37,646 nucleotides of DNA from Comamonas phosphati (lineage in GTDB: Bacteria; Pseudomonadota; Gammaproteobacteria; Burkholderiales; Burkholderiaceae_C), in the NCBI RefSeq assembly GCF_014637085.1, contig NZ_BMEU01000033.1, positions 1 to 37,646 on the forward strand. The letters run 5' to 3'. Both the position numbers and the translations under genes were made by a program. This document shows, piece by piece, positions 17,445 through 25,367 of this stretch (within the stretch, counting starts at the first letter, position 1; each line of letters starts with the position of its first letter). A model generated the notes under the pieces. It ran no database searches and had not been told where the DNA came from. It worked only from the letters and a program-made list of their open reading frames with translations.

Positions 17445-17478
17445 GCCGCGGCACCGCCAGCTGACTCCGTGCCGCGGC
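17445..17478. terminator. Hairpin after the esterase gene
   Basis: A perfect 10-bp inverted repeat, GCCGCGGCAC (17445-17454) and its complement (17469-17478), around a 14-nt loop, 12 bp after the esterase stop. It has no T tract, so it may be a weak terminator or a stabilising 3' structure. Confidence 0.45.
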
Positions 17479-17661
17479 CCGCCATCGTGCCTGCATGCGT
17501 CCGCAGCGCACCGGCCTGCTGACGAAGTTGTTCAACGGCAGTCCCCGTCTTCCAGCGCTGCTCGCGTATGAGGCCGGGTGCCCTGCAGCCAGGGTGCATC
17601 GGACGTGGTGGCACGGGTGGTAGCCATCCGGTCGGCAGTCCCTTTTGGAACGTGTTCAGTT

Positions 17662-17793
17662 CTAGGTCAGGCTGAACATCTTGCGCACCGCATCGAGCAT
17701 GCGGCTCGCATCCGCTGGCTGGTGCGCATCTTCTTCATCGCCCCGGCAGTGTCCGGGCGCTCCACGCCCTGCGCCTTCATGCGGCCCGGCCCT
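17662..17793 (-). pseudogene. Possible gene remnant (C-terminal fragment)
   Basis: On the minus strand one frame reads MKAQGVERPDTAGAMKKMRT and an overlapping frame ends ADASRMLDAVRKMFSLT before a TAG at 17662-17664. The two pieces read like parts of one protein joined across a frameshift. The family is not recognised. This could be chance in GC-rich DNA. Confidence 0.22.
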
Positions 17794-17969
17794 GGGAGGG
17801 CTGCACTCAACGAAAAAAGCCGATGCGTGCTCATGCGCAGAGCAGATCGGATGACCGCGACCACAGACGGACCGGACCTGCGTCCATGGTCAAACACAGC
17901 TGGCGAACCGCCCGCCGGGCGATGCAACTCGAACCCTACAAAGACTTGTATTTCATCTTGTTAATTATC

Positions 17970-17997
17970 ACAAATGATAATCATTGTTATTTATACT
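17970..17997 (+). promoter_or_regulatory. Fur box and -10 element of the siderophore operon
   Basis: The 19 bases at 17970-17988 match the Fur consensus GATAATGATAATCATTATC at 14 positions, with an unbroken AATGATAATCATT core (17973-17985). TATACT at 17992-17997 is a good -10 element, 48 bp before the first start codon, so Fur bound here would cover the -35/-10 spacer. The expected control is repression by Fe2+-Fur when iron is plentiful. Confidence 0.85.
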
Positions 17998-18044
17998 AGC
18001 GAACTCAATAAAGACATCGACCCTCAGGAAACAAAAAAACCATC

Positions 18045-19250
18045 ATGCAAACGCTCTACCTATTGACACATGTCTCCACCGCTCCCGTCAATGAAGGCTT
18101 CCTGCCCGCGGCGCGGGCACTCGGGCTGACCGTCGCGCTGCTGACCGACTGCGCCGATGCGCACCGCGCGCACTTCGCCCAGGGCGGGCTGCCGGCCTAT
18201 CCGGACGAGATCGTCCCGTGCGATGTCTTCAACCCGCTGGCCGTCATCGACGCCATCACGCGCCGCGGCGACAAGCCCGCCGCCGTGTTCTCCAACAGCG
18301 ATCACCTGCAGACCGCCGCGGCGATCGCCGCCAGCTACTTCGGCCTGCCGGGCAAGGACTGGCGCACCACCTACGCTGCCAAGAACAAGGCCGAGATGCG
18401 CCGCCGCCTGGCCGAGCTCGGCATCGACACGCTCTGGCACGCCGTGGTGTGCGACGCCGAGGCGGTGGCAGCGCTGGGCGAGGTGCCGATGCCCTGCATC
18501 GTCAAGCCGCGCGAGGGCGTGGCCAGCCAGCAGGTCAGCCTGGCGCGCAGCCGTGCCGAGCTGGCCGAGCAATGCGCCGCGATCTGGGCCGAGCACCCGG
18601 GCCAGACCTTGCTGCTGGAGGCCTATATGGAAGGCCCGCTCTACACGCTGGAAACCCTGGGTGACGGCAGCTCGATCCGCGCGCTGGGGGGCTTTCGCGT
18701 GACGCTGTCGCCGCCGCCGTACTTCGTCGAGCTGGAGGCGGTCTGGGGCACCGGGCTGCCCGCCGCCATCGAGGCCGAAGTGCTGGAGATCATCCGCCGC
18801 TTCGGCGTCGGCTTCGGCGCCTGCCATACCGAGTTCGTGCTCACGCCGCAGGGGCCGCGCCTGATCGAGATCAACTACCGCAGCATCGGCGACTACCGCG
18901 AGTTCCTGCTGCGCGACACCTTGCAGTTCCCGCTGTTCGAGCAAGTGCTGCGCCTGCATCTGGGCCAGCCGCTGCCGACGCTCGACGTGCCGAAGCGGGC
19001 CGCCTGGATACGCTACTTCACCGCCTCGGAAGCGGGCACCCTGCGCAATGCGCCGGCGGCCAGCCAGCAGGAAAGCGACGGCGTGCGTCTGACCTACCAG
19101 CCGCTGCGCCAGGTGGGTGATGCCATCCAGCTCACACACTCCAACAAGGACTACGTCGGCGTGCTGCGCGGCAGCGGCCCCGACACCGACGGCCTGGCCG
19201 CCGCCGTGGAGAACGCCAGCCGCAAACTCGTGTGGGAGATCGCGCAATGA
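18045..19250 (+). CDS. pvsA: ATP-grasp ligase, PvsA-like (siderophore biosynthesis)
   Basis: A 401-residue ATP-grasp enzyme. Visible features are the ATP-binding Lys in PCIVKPREGVASQQVSLA, the adenine-contact LLLEAYMEG and the metal-binding RLIEINYRSIGD near residues 270-285. Such ligases join a carboxylate to an amine through an acyl-phosphate. In the Vibrio vibrioferrin operon an ATP-grasp protein (PvsA) is likewise first, ahead of the two NIS synthetases. It is the first gene after the Fur box; AGGAA at 18026-18030 is rather far (14 nt) from the ATG. Its stop overlaps the next start (ATGA). The substrate assignment (probably an amino acid such as alanine) is inferred from the family. Confidence 0.85.
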   Translation: MQTLYLLTHVSTAPVNEGFLPAARALGLTVALLTDCADAHRAHFAQGGLPAYPDEIVPCDVFNPLAVIDAITRRGDKPAAVFSNSDHLQTAAAIAASYFGLPGKDWRTTYAAKNKAEMRRRLAELGIDTLWHAVVCDAEAVAALGEVPMPCIVKPREGVASQQVSLARSRAELAEQCAAIWAEHPGQTLLLEAYMEGPLYTLETLGDGSSIRALGGFRVTLSPPPYFVELEAVWGTGLPAAIEAEVLEIIRRFGVGFGACHTEFVLTPQGPRLIEINYRSIGDYREFLLRDTLQFPLFEQVLRLHLGQPLPTLDVPKRAAWIRYFTASEAGTLRNAPAASQQESDGVRLTYQPLRQVGDAIQLTHSNKDYVGVLRGSGPDTDGLAAAVENASRKLVWEIAQ

Positions 19251-21094
19251 CCGCCCGCCTGCCCCTCCAGCCCGGTCTGGACGCCGCCGCGTGCGATGCG
19301 GATGCCGACTACATTGGCGTGCGCGTCATCGATACGCTGCTGCGCGAAGACGTGCGCGAATGCGCGAGCCGCGGCGAACTACACCATGGCGATGCCCTGC
19401 CCGCCACCATCGCCGCCACCACGGCAGCCTCCGGCTTTGCAGCCGATCAGCGCTGGCTGCACGTCGGCCACTTCGGCGGCGCCAGGCTCTGGATTCCGGT
19501 CTCGCCCACACGCTACATGCAGGAATGGCGGCTCACCCGCCTGCCGGTCCTGCGCGAGGATGCCCAGGGCGTGACCGCGCTGCACGACATCGGCGCCATC
19601 CTGGCCGCCTTTGCCGAGGGCCTCCCCACCGACGCGGCCCGTCTGTTCATCGCCTACGCCGACGAATGCCGGACCGCCTGCGAGCACCGCGGTGCCGCGC
19701 AAGGCGAACGCGCGCGCTGGTTCGCGCAGCCTGGCAGCGCCGACGGCCATGCGCAGCCGGCCTGGCACCTGCGCATGCAGCACTACGACCGGCTCGCCGC
19801 CTTCCTCGATCACCCGTACTACCCGAGCGCGCGCGCCAAGCTCGGCTTTGCCGTCGGCGACCTCGCAGCCTACGCGCCCGAGTTCCAGCCCGCGTTCGAG
19901 CTGAACTGGCTGGCCGTGCCGCGCGATCGTTACCACCCGAGCGGCGACGCGCTGCCGCCGTGCTGGCCCGAATTTGCCGACGTGGGCCTGCCGCCCACGC
20001 TCGCCCCATCCCTGGCCGAGACGCACGTGCTGGTGCCCGTGCATCCCTTCGTCTGGCAGCACCATCTGGACGACTTCCTGGCCGATGCCGGGCTGACAGG
20101 CCAGGTCGTGCGTGCGCCGCGCACCCACCTGCGGGTCGCCCCCACGTTGTCGGTGCGCTCGCTGATCGTGCTCGACGCCCCCGAGTGGCACGTCAAGCTG
20201 CCGCTGACGATCCGCACGCTGGGCGCGAAGAACATCCGCACCATCAAGCCGAGCACCATCGGCGACGGCCACCGCATCCAGACGCTGCTGGCCGACATTA
20301 CCGAGCGCGAGACGGCCGTGCGCGGGCAGGTGCTGTTCACCGACGAGGCCAACGGCGCGCACGTGGACCAGCGCCCCTTCCTCGGCTTCATCCTGCGCCG
20401 TTACCCGGTCCAGGCGCTGGGGGACGCGACGGCCGTGTCGGTTGCCGGCCTGATGGCCGATACCGCCGATGGTCGCTGCGTGGCCCAGGAACTGGCCGAC
20501 CGCTACCACGGCGGCGACCTGGACGCCTGGTTCGACGCCTACCTGAAACTGACATTGCGCCTGCACCTGACGCTGTGGCTGCGCTACGGCATCGGGCTCG
20601 AGTCGAACCAGCAGAACACCATGGTGGTGTACGGCGACGACGGCCTGCGACTGCTGCTCAAGGACAACGATGCCGCGCGCATCGACCGCGGCCAGCTGAC
20701 ACGCCGCTGGCCGGAGCTGGCGCGTCGTCTCGATGGTTTGGAGGACTCGCGCATCGTCGTCTCGGAAGCGCTGCCGCTGGCGCAGATGTTCACCACCATC
20801 ACGCTGCAGCTGAACATCGCGGCGCTGGTGGAAGGCATGTCGCAGCGCCTGGGCACCGATCCGGCCGCCGGCTACGCGCGCGTGCGCCGCCATACCGAGG
20901 CGGTCCTCGCCGATCTGGACGGCGCCGGCGAAGACACGGCCTTCGCGCGCCAGGTGCTGCTTGGCGATGACCGGCTCTACCTCAAGTACCTGCTGATCGC
21001 CGCATCGCTGGTGGAAAAGGCGCAGACCGGCGCGGCCGACGTCAACAAGTTCTACGGCAAGCGCGCGCCGAACTTTCTGCAGGTGGACGCATGA
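19247..21094 (+). CDS. pvsB: IucA/IucC-family NIS synthetase 1 (PvsB-like)
   Basis: A 615-residue NRPS-independent siderophore synthetase, which adenylates a carboxyl of citrate or a citrate derivative and condenses it with an amine or alcohol. Family blocks: VPVHPFVWQHH, the phosphate-contact segment TLSVRSLIVLDAPEWHVKLP, IRTLGAKNIRTIKPSTIGDG, the C-terminal GIGLESNQQNTM block and LLLKDNDAARIDR. The N-terminal motif usually written HPxHPxxKxRxGF is HPYYPSARAKLGF here, with the second His replaced by Tyr and Lys/Arg exchanged. The ATG at 19247 overlaps the previous stop; a GTG at 19232 is rejected. The last bases overlap the exporter gene. Confidence 0.93.
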   Translation: MTARLPLQPGLDAAACDADADYIGVRVIDTLLREDVRECASRGELHHGDALPATIAATTAASGFAADQRWLHVGHFGGARLWIPVSPTRYMQEWRLTRLPVLREDAQGVTALHDIGAILAAFAEGLPTDAARLFIAYADECRTACEHRGAAQGERARWFAQPGSADGHAQPAWHLRMQHYDRLAAFLDHPYYPSARAKLGFAVGDLAAYAPEFQPAFELNWLAVPRDRYHPSGDALPPCWPEFADVGLPPTLAPSLAETHVLVPVHPFVWQHHLDDFLADAGLTGQVVRAPRTHLRVAPTLSVRSLIVLDAPEWHVKLPLTIRTLGAKNIRTIKPSTIGDGHRIQTLLADITERETAVRGQVLFTDEANGAHVDQRPFLGFILRRYPVQALGDATAVSVAGLMADTADGRCVAQELADRYHGGDLDAWFDAYLKLTLRLHLTLWLRYGIGLESNQQNTMVVYGDDGLRLLLKDNDAARIDRGQLTRRWPELARRLDGLEDSRIVVSEALPLAQMFTTITLQLNIAALVEGMSQRLGTDPAAGYARVRRHTEAVLADLDGAGEDTAFARQVLLGDDRLYLKYLLIAASLVEKAQTGAADVNKFYGKRAPNFLQVDA

Positions 21095-22269
21095 GCATCG
21101 GCACGCGACGGGTGGTCGCGGTCGTCATGCTGTGCCATTTCATCGCCGCCTTTGCGGCGCTGGGCATGCCGCCGTTCTTCGCGCTGATCCTGCAGCGCTC
21201 TCTGCACAACGACATGCCCTGGCTGGCCGGCGCCTTCTACGTGGTGCCGACGCTGCTGGCGGCGCTGTCGGCGCCGTGGTGGGGAAGGCTGGCCGACCGC
21301 TTCGGTAAAAAGCCGCTGCTGCTGCGTGCGCAGCTGGGGCTGGCCGCCAGTTTCCTGCTGGCCGGCTACGCCAACAGTTCGCTCACCTTCCTGGCGGCGC
21401 TGGTGCTGCAAGGCGTGCTGGGCGGCACTTTCGCGGCGTCGAACGCCTACCTGGCGACAGTCGCCAGCGGCACCACGCTGACGCGCAGCCTGACGGCCAT
21501 GCAATGGTCGGCGCGCGCGGCGCTGGTGGCGGCGCCGGCCTGCCTGGGCCTGTGGATGGGCGCGGAATCGCCCATCGTGCTGTACCGCTGGCTGGCGCTG
21601 CTGCCTCTGCTCGCCGCCGCGCTGATCGCCTGGCTGCCTGCCGGCGGCGCCGCGACAGGCGCGGCCAAGCGCGCCCCGGCAGGCGATGCCGCCGCGCGCG
21701 CGCCCGCCACGCCGCGCCAGATCTACGTGCTGCAGCTCGGCTTCGTGTTCGCCACCGTGGTGACCTTTCCCTATTTCATCCCCGACATGCAGCAGCGCCT
21801 GCCGGGTGCGTCCGCAGCCGTGGCCGGCCTGCTGTTCGGCCTGCCGCACGTGGTCTACCTGGTGGCAGCGCCGCTGCTGTCGCGCCGGCTCGGGCTGGCG
21901 CCGTCGCTCGGGCTGCTGGCCGCCGCCTTCGGCGCGCTGGCGATCAGCCTGTTCGCCCAGGCTGCGCCGCTGAACCTGCCCGCGCTGGTGCTCTGGCGCC
22001 TGCTGATGGGCGCCGCCATGACCGTGGGTTTCATCGGCCTGCACGCCCTGGTGGCCAGCGTCGTGCACGCCGGCAACGCCGGCCGCACTTTCGGCTGGTT
22101 CGAAAGCAGCTCCAAGTGGGGTGCGGTCGCGGCCGGGCTTGCCGCCGGCGCCGCCGCCAGCACCGTCGGGCTGCATGCCCCCTATCTGCTGGGCGCCGCG
22201 CTGCTGGCGCCCATGGCTGCCTATCTCCTGCTCGCCGCACGGCCGCGTGCCGGCGCGCTGTCGCTCTGA
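21091..22269 (+). CDS. pvsC: MFS siderophore exporter (PvsC-like)
   Basis: A 392-residue inner-membrane protein with about 12 hydrophobic helices. The MFS loop motif is WGRLADRFGKKPLLL after helix 2. The middle loop (around residues 185-210) is Ala/Pro/Arg-rich and likely cytoplasmic. It sits between the two NIS synthetase genes, exactly where the vibrioferrin exporter PvsC is found. The ATG overlaps the previous stop by four bases, so synthesis and export are translationally coupled. The next gene starts 27 bp after its stop behind its own ribosome site. Confidence 0.92.
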   Translation: MSIGTRRVVAVVMLCHFIAAFAALGMPPFFALILQRSLHNDMPWLAGAFYVVPTLLAALSAPWWGRLADRFGKKPLLLRAQLGLAASFLLAGYANSSLTFLAALVLQGVLGGTFAASNAYLATVASGTTLTRSLTAMQWSARAALVAAPACLGLWMGAESPIVLYRWLALLPLLAAALIAWLPAGGAATGAAKRAPAGDAAARAPATPRQIYVLQLGFVFATVVTFPYFIPDMQQRLPGASAAVAGLLFGLPHVVYLVAAPLLSRRLGLAPSLGLLAAAFGALAISLFAQAAPLNLPALVLWRLLMGAAMTVGFIGLHALVASVVHAGNAGRTFGWFESSSKWGAVAAGLAAGAAASTVGLHAPYLLGAALLAPMAAYLLLAARPRAGALSL

Positions 22270-22296
22270 TCCACTCCTGACAAAGAGGTCCAAGAC

Positions 22297-24129
22297 ATGC
22301 AATTGCCCACCCCTTCCGAAAATGCCGCCGTGCGGCGCCTGCACGCCGAACTGGCAGCCGGGCGCCGCAGCCAGGAAACGCTGCTGAACTGCTACTGCCG
22401 CGAGGTGGCCGGCCCCAACGGCCTGCTGCGCGTCGGCCCGCCGGTAGGCCAGAACGACTGGCCCGCCGCGATCACGATGACCGTGCAGCGCGAGCGCGGC
22501 CCGGTGCTGCAGATCCAGCTGCCGCATGTGCACGACAGCCTGCTGGCCGTGGTCGGCGGCGCCTGGATCACCGGCAACTACCGCTACCTCTCGCCGATCT
22601 ACCACAAGGCCGAGAACAAGCCCTGGGCCCTGCTCGACTGGGAGTCGCTGGCCGCGCTGCTGCTGCGCGAGATGGCGCTGCAGCACGAGGTGCCGGCCAA
22701 CACCGAGCTGATGGAACAGATCCGCAACAGCGTCGCCGTCAGCACCGAAGTGCTGGCGGTGCCGGTGCCGCTCGATATCCCCGCCGATCCGGTGACCGCC
22801 TACATCGACTCCGAACAGTCGCTCACCTTCGGCCACCCGTTCCATCCGACGCCCAAAAGCCGCCAGGGATTTTCCGAGCAGGACCTGCTGCGCTACTCGC
22901 CCGAGCTGCGCACGCGCTTTCCGCTGACGTGGTTCGCGGTGCCGCGCGAAGACATCGCCCAGCAGTCGCTGCTCGATGCGCCGTGCGACCGGCTGATCGC
23001 GGCCAATGCGCCCGCGGTGAGCGCCGACCGCGTGGCGGTGCCAGTGCATCCGTGGCAGGCCGGCTATCTGCGCGAGCATCCGCTGGTGCGCGACGCGCTG
23101 GCCAGCGGCCGCCTGCTGGACCTGGGTGCGCAGGGCGAGGACTTCTTTCCCACCTCGTCGATCCGCACGCTCTACCAGCCCGGCAATCCGTACTTCTACA
23201 AGCTGTCGCTGAACATCCGCATCACCAACTGCGTGCGCAAGAACGCGTGGTACGAGCTCGAGAGCGCCATGCACGTCAACAGCGTGCTGCGTCCGCTGCT
23301 GCCGGAGCTCTCGCGCCTGTTCCCCAGCCTGGCACTGATGGAGGAGCCGGCCTTCATGTCGGTCGACCTCAAGGATGCCGACACGGAGCAGAACCGCCAG
23401 GTCATCGAAGGCTTCGGCCTGATCCTGCGCCAGAGCGTGGACACGCTGCGCGCCCCCGGCACCGTGCCGCTGCTGGCCGGCTCGCTGTTCGGCAACCACT
23501 ACTACAGCGAGGCGCGCATGGAGCGGCTGCTCGACGAGCTGGCTGAGAAGGCCGGCGTTCAGCCGGACGCGATGGCCGAGCGCTGGTTCTCGGACTACGT
23601 AGTGCAGCTGATCTACCCGGTGTTCCACCTGTTCTTCTCGCACGGCATCATCTTCGAGCCGCACCTGCAAAACGTGATGCTGGGCTTGCGCGACGGCATG
23701 CCGGCCCAGCTCTTCCTGCGCGATTTCGAAGGCGTGAAACTCACGCCCTCGCGCCATTCCGCCGCCAGCATGCCGGGGATCAGCGAACGCGCCCAGGCCT
23801 CGCTCTGGTACGACGAGGAGCAGGGCTGGAACCGCATCGCCTACTGCGTGTTCGTCAACAACCTGTGCGAGGTCGTCGCGCAGCTGGGCGGCGGCAGGCC
23901 GTCGATGACGGCGCGCCTGTGGGCGGTGGTGCGCCACCACCTGCACGTCTACCAGCACCGCCACGGCAACGCGGCCTCCGCGCGGCGCGTCAACGCGCTG
24001 CTGGCGGGCACCCCGTTCCCGGCCAAGACCAATTTCAGCAACCGCTTCTTCCAGCGCGCCGACCGCGCGTCGACCTACGTACCGGTCACCAACCCGATTC
24101 CTCTTGCCGCGCTGGAGGCGGCTGCATGA
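22297..24129 (+). CDS. pvsD: IucA/IucC-family NIS synthetase 2 (PvsD-like)
   Basis: A 610-residue NIS synthetase with canonical motifs: GHPFHPTPKSRQGF (about residue 180), VPVHPWQAGY, FPTSSIRTLYQPGNPYFYKL, LNIRITNCVRKNAW, and the C-terminal HGIIFEPHLQNVML and FLRDFEGVKL. AGAGG at 22285-22289 provides the ribosome site. All the residues normally used to bind ATP and the carboxylate appear intact, in contrast to NIS synthetase 1. In vibrioferrin synthesis PvsD and PvsB act on citrate and on a citryl intermediate; which step each performs here is inferred from position only. The last bases overlap the decarboxylase start (ATGA). Confidence 0.95.
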   Translation: MQLPTPSENAAVRRLHAELAAGRRSQETLLNCYCREVAGPNGLLRVGPPVGQNDWPAAITMTVQRERGPVLQIQLPHVHDSLLAVVGGAWITGNYRYLSPIYHKAENKPWALLDWESLAALLLREMALQHEVPANTELMEQIRNSVAVSTEVLAVPVPLDIPADPVTAYIDSEQSLTFGHPFHPTPKSRQGFSEQDLLRYSPELRTRFPLTWFAVPREDIAQQSLLDAPCDRLIAANAPAVSADRVAVPVHPWQAGYLREHPLVRDALASGRLLDLGAQGEDFFPTSSIRTLYQPGNPYFYKLSLNIRITNCVRKNAWYELESAMHVNSVLRPLLPELSRLFPSLALMEEPAFMSVDLKDADTEQNRQVIEGFGLILRQSVDTLRAPGTVPLLAGSLFGNHYYSEARMERLLDELAEKAGVQPDAMAERWFSDYVVQLIYPVFHLFFSHGIIFEPHLQNVMLGLRDGMPAQLFLRDFEGVKLTPSRHSAASMPGISERAQASLWYDEEQGWNRIAYCVFVNNLCEVVAQLGGGRPSMTARLWAVVRHHLHVYQHRHGNAASARRVNALLAGTPFPAKTNFSNRFFQRADRASTYVPVTNPIPLAALEAAA

Positions 24130-25367
24130 TGGCGACGAGCATTCCCGAACTGCGCTGGCCGCAGATCACCGCGCATCTGCGGCAAGCACTCGGCGCGGCG
24201 GACTCTCCGCTCAGTGCCTACCTCTACGACCTCGAAGCCCTGCGGCGCCATGCATCGGCCACGGCCGGCAGCCTGCCGCCCGGCTTCGAGCTGTTCTACG
24301 CGATCAAGGCCAATTCGGACCTGCCGATCCTGCAGACACTGGCGCCGCTGACGCACGGCTTCGAGATATCCTCCGGCGGCGAGCTGGCCTGGGTGCGCGA
24401 GCACTTCGCCGACGCGCCGCTAATCTTCAGCGGCCCCGGCAAGACCGATGCGGAGCTGGCCGCCGCGCTCGACCTGCGCGTCGAGGCGCTGCACGTGGAA
24501 AGCCAGCACGAGCTGGAGCGCCTGGCCTGGCTGGCCCGCACGCGCGGCGTCGTCGCGCCGGTGCTGCTGCGCGTGAACCTGGCCGTCGAAGGCCTGCAGG
24601 CCACCACGCTGATGATGGGCGGCAAGCCCACGCCCTTCGGCATCGCGGGCAACCAGCTGCCGGGCTGCCTGGCCTGGCTGCGCGAGCATCCGGAGATCCG
24701 CCTGCGCGGCTTTCACTTCCACCTGATGTCGCACCAGCTCGACGCCGCCGCGCACGTGCGCCTGCTCGAGGCCTATCTGCAGCAGGTTCGGCGCTGGCGC
24801 GCCGAGTATGGCCTGCAGACGCTGGACCAGATCAACGTCGGCGGCGGCATCGGCGTCAACTACCGCGAACCGGAGCAGCAGTTCGACTGGCCGGCCTTCG
24901 CCGGCGCGCTATCCGGTCTCTCCGCGCAACGCGATGGACTGACCGTGCGCTTCGAATGCGGGCGCTACATCACGGCGTTCTGCGGCTACTACGCAATGGA
25001 AGTGATCGACGTGAAGCAGGCCTTCGACCGGCCCTTCGTCGTCGCGCGCGGCGGCACGCACCACTTCCGCACGCCCTATGCGCAGGGGCACAGCCATCCG
25101 TTCCGGGTGCTTCCGGTGGAGACCTGGCGCTACCCGTTCGCGCGTCCGGAAGTCAGCCATGCCTGCGTGAGCGTGGTGGGCCAGCTGTGCACGCCCAAGG
25201 ACCTGCTGGCACACGACGCGCCGGTGGAGCGGGTGCGCGCCGGCGACCTGCTGGTGTTTCCGTACGCCGGCGCCTACGCATGGCACATCTCGCACCACGA
25301 TTTCCTGCGGCACCCGCACCCGCAGCACTACTACCTGCCGACGGAGGATGTGCATGCTGCAGGCTAA
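24126..25367 (+). CDS. pvsE: PLP-dependent decarboxylase, fold type III (PvsE/SbnH-like)
   Basis: A 413-residue member of the ornithine/diaminopimelate/arginine decarboxylase group. The PLP lysine lies in FELFYAIKANSDLP (about residue 59). Phosphate binding is by NVGGGIGVNY and FECGRYIT, and the active-site Cys and Asp contributed to the partner subunit are in QLCTPKDLL and GDLLVFPYAGAYAW. In siderophore operons such enzymes decarboxylate an amino acid after it has been joined to citrate (PvsE makes the ethanolamine part from serine; SbnH acts on citryl-diaminopropionate). It probably works as a dimer in the cytoplasm. The start overlaps the previous stop; a second ATG follows immediately. 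Confidence 0.93.
   Translation: MMATSIPELRWPQITAHLRQALGAADSPLSAYLYDLEALRRHASATAGSLPPGFELFYAIKANSDLPILQTLAPLTHGFEISSGGELAWVREHFADAPLIFSGPGKTDAELAAALDLRVEALHVESQHELERLAWLARTRGVVAPVLLRVNLAVEGLQATTLMMGGKPTPFGIAGNQLPGCLAWLREHPEIRLRGFHFHLMSHQLDAAAHVRLLEAYLQQVRRWRAEYGLQTLDQINVGGGIGVNYREPEQQFDWPAFAGALSGLSAQRDGLTVRFECGRYITAFCGYYAMEVIDVKQAFDRPFVVARGGTHHFRTPYAQGHSHPFRVLPVETWRYPFARPEVSHACVSVVGQLCTPKDLLAHDAPVERVRAGDLLVFPYAGAYAWHISHHDFLRHPHPQHYYLPTEDVHAAG

Larger units (their letters stand above)
17433..18044. other. 612-bp gap between the esterase cassette and the siderophore operon
   Basis: No intact gene is convincing. The left part holds a hairpin. The middle (about 17660-17800) has minus-strand peptide fragments that look like a decayed C-terminus. 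The right end (17950-18044) turns sharply AT-rich and contains the Fur-type operator and promoter of the siderophore operon. The composition change marks a join between two cassettes. Confidence 0.6.

Noticed and set aside
17578-17964. A 128-codon plus-strand open frame before the Fur box
   Set aside because: No family match, no ribosome site, and it runs to the edge of the operator region.
19117-20970. A 617-codon plus-strand frame overlapping the first NIS synthetase
   Set aside because: Arg/Pro-rich out-of-frame shadow; the NIS frame carries all family motifs.
21052-23964. A 970-codon open frame antisense to the exporter and NIS synthetase genes
   Set aside because: The product is Gln/His/Arg-rich low complexity with no domain; it is a shadow of the plus-strand operon.
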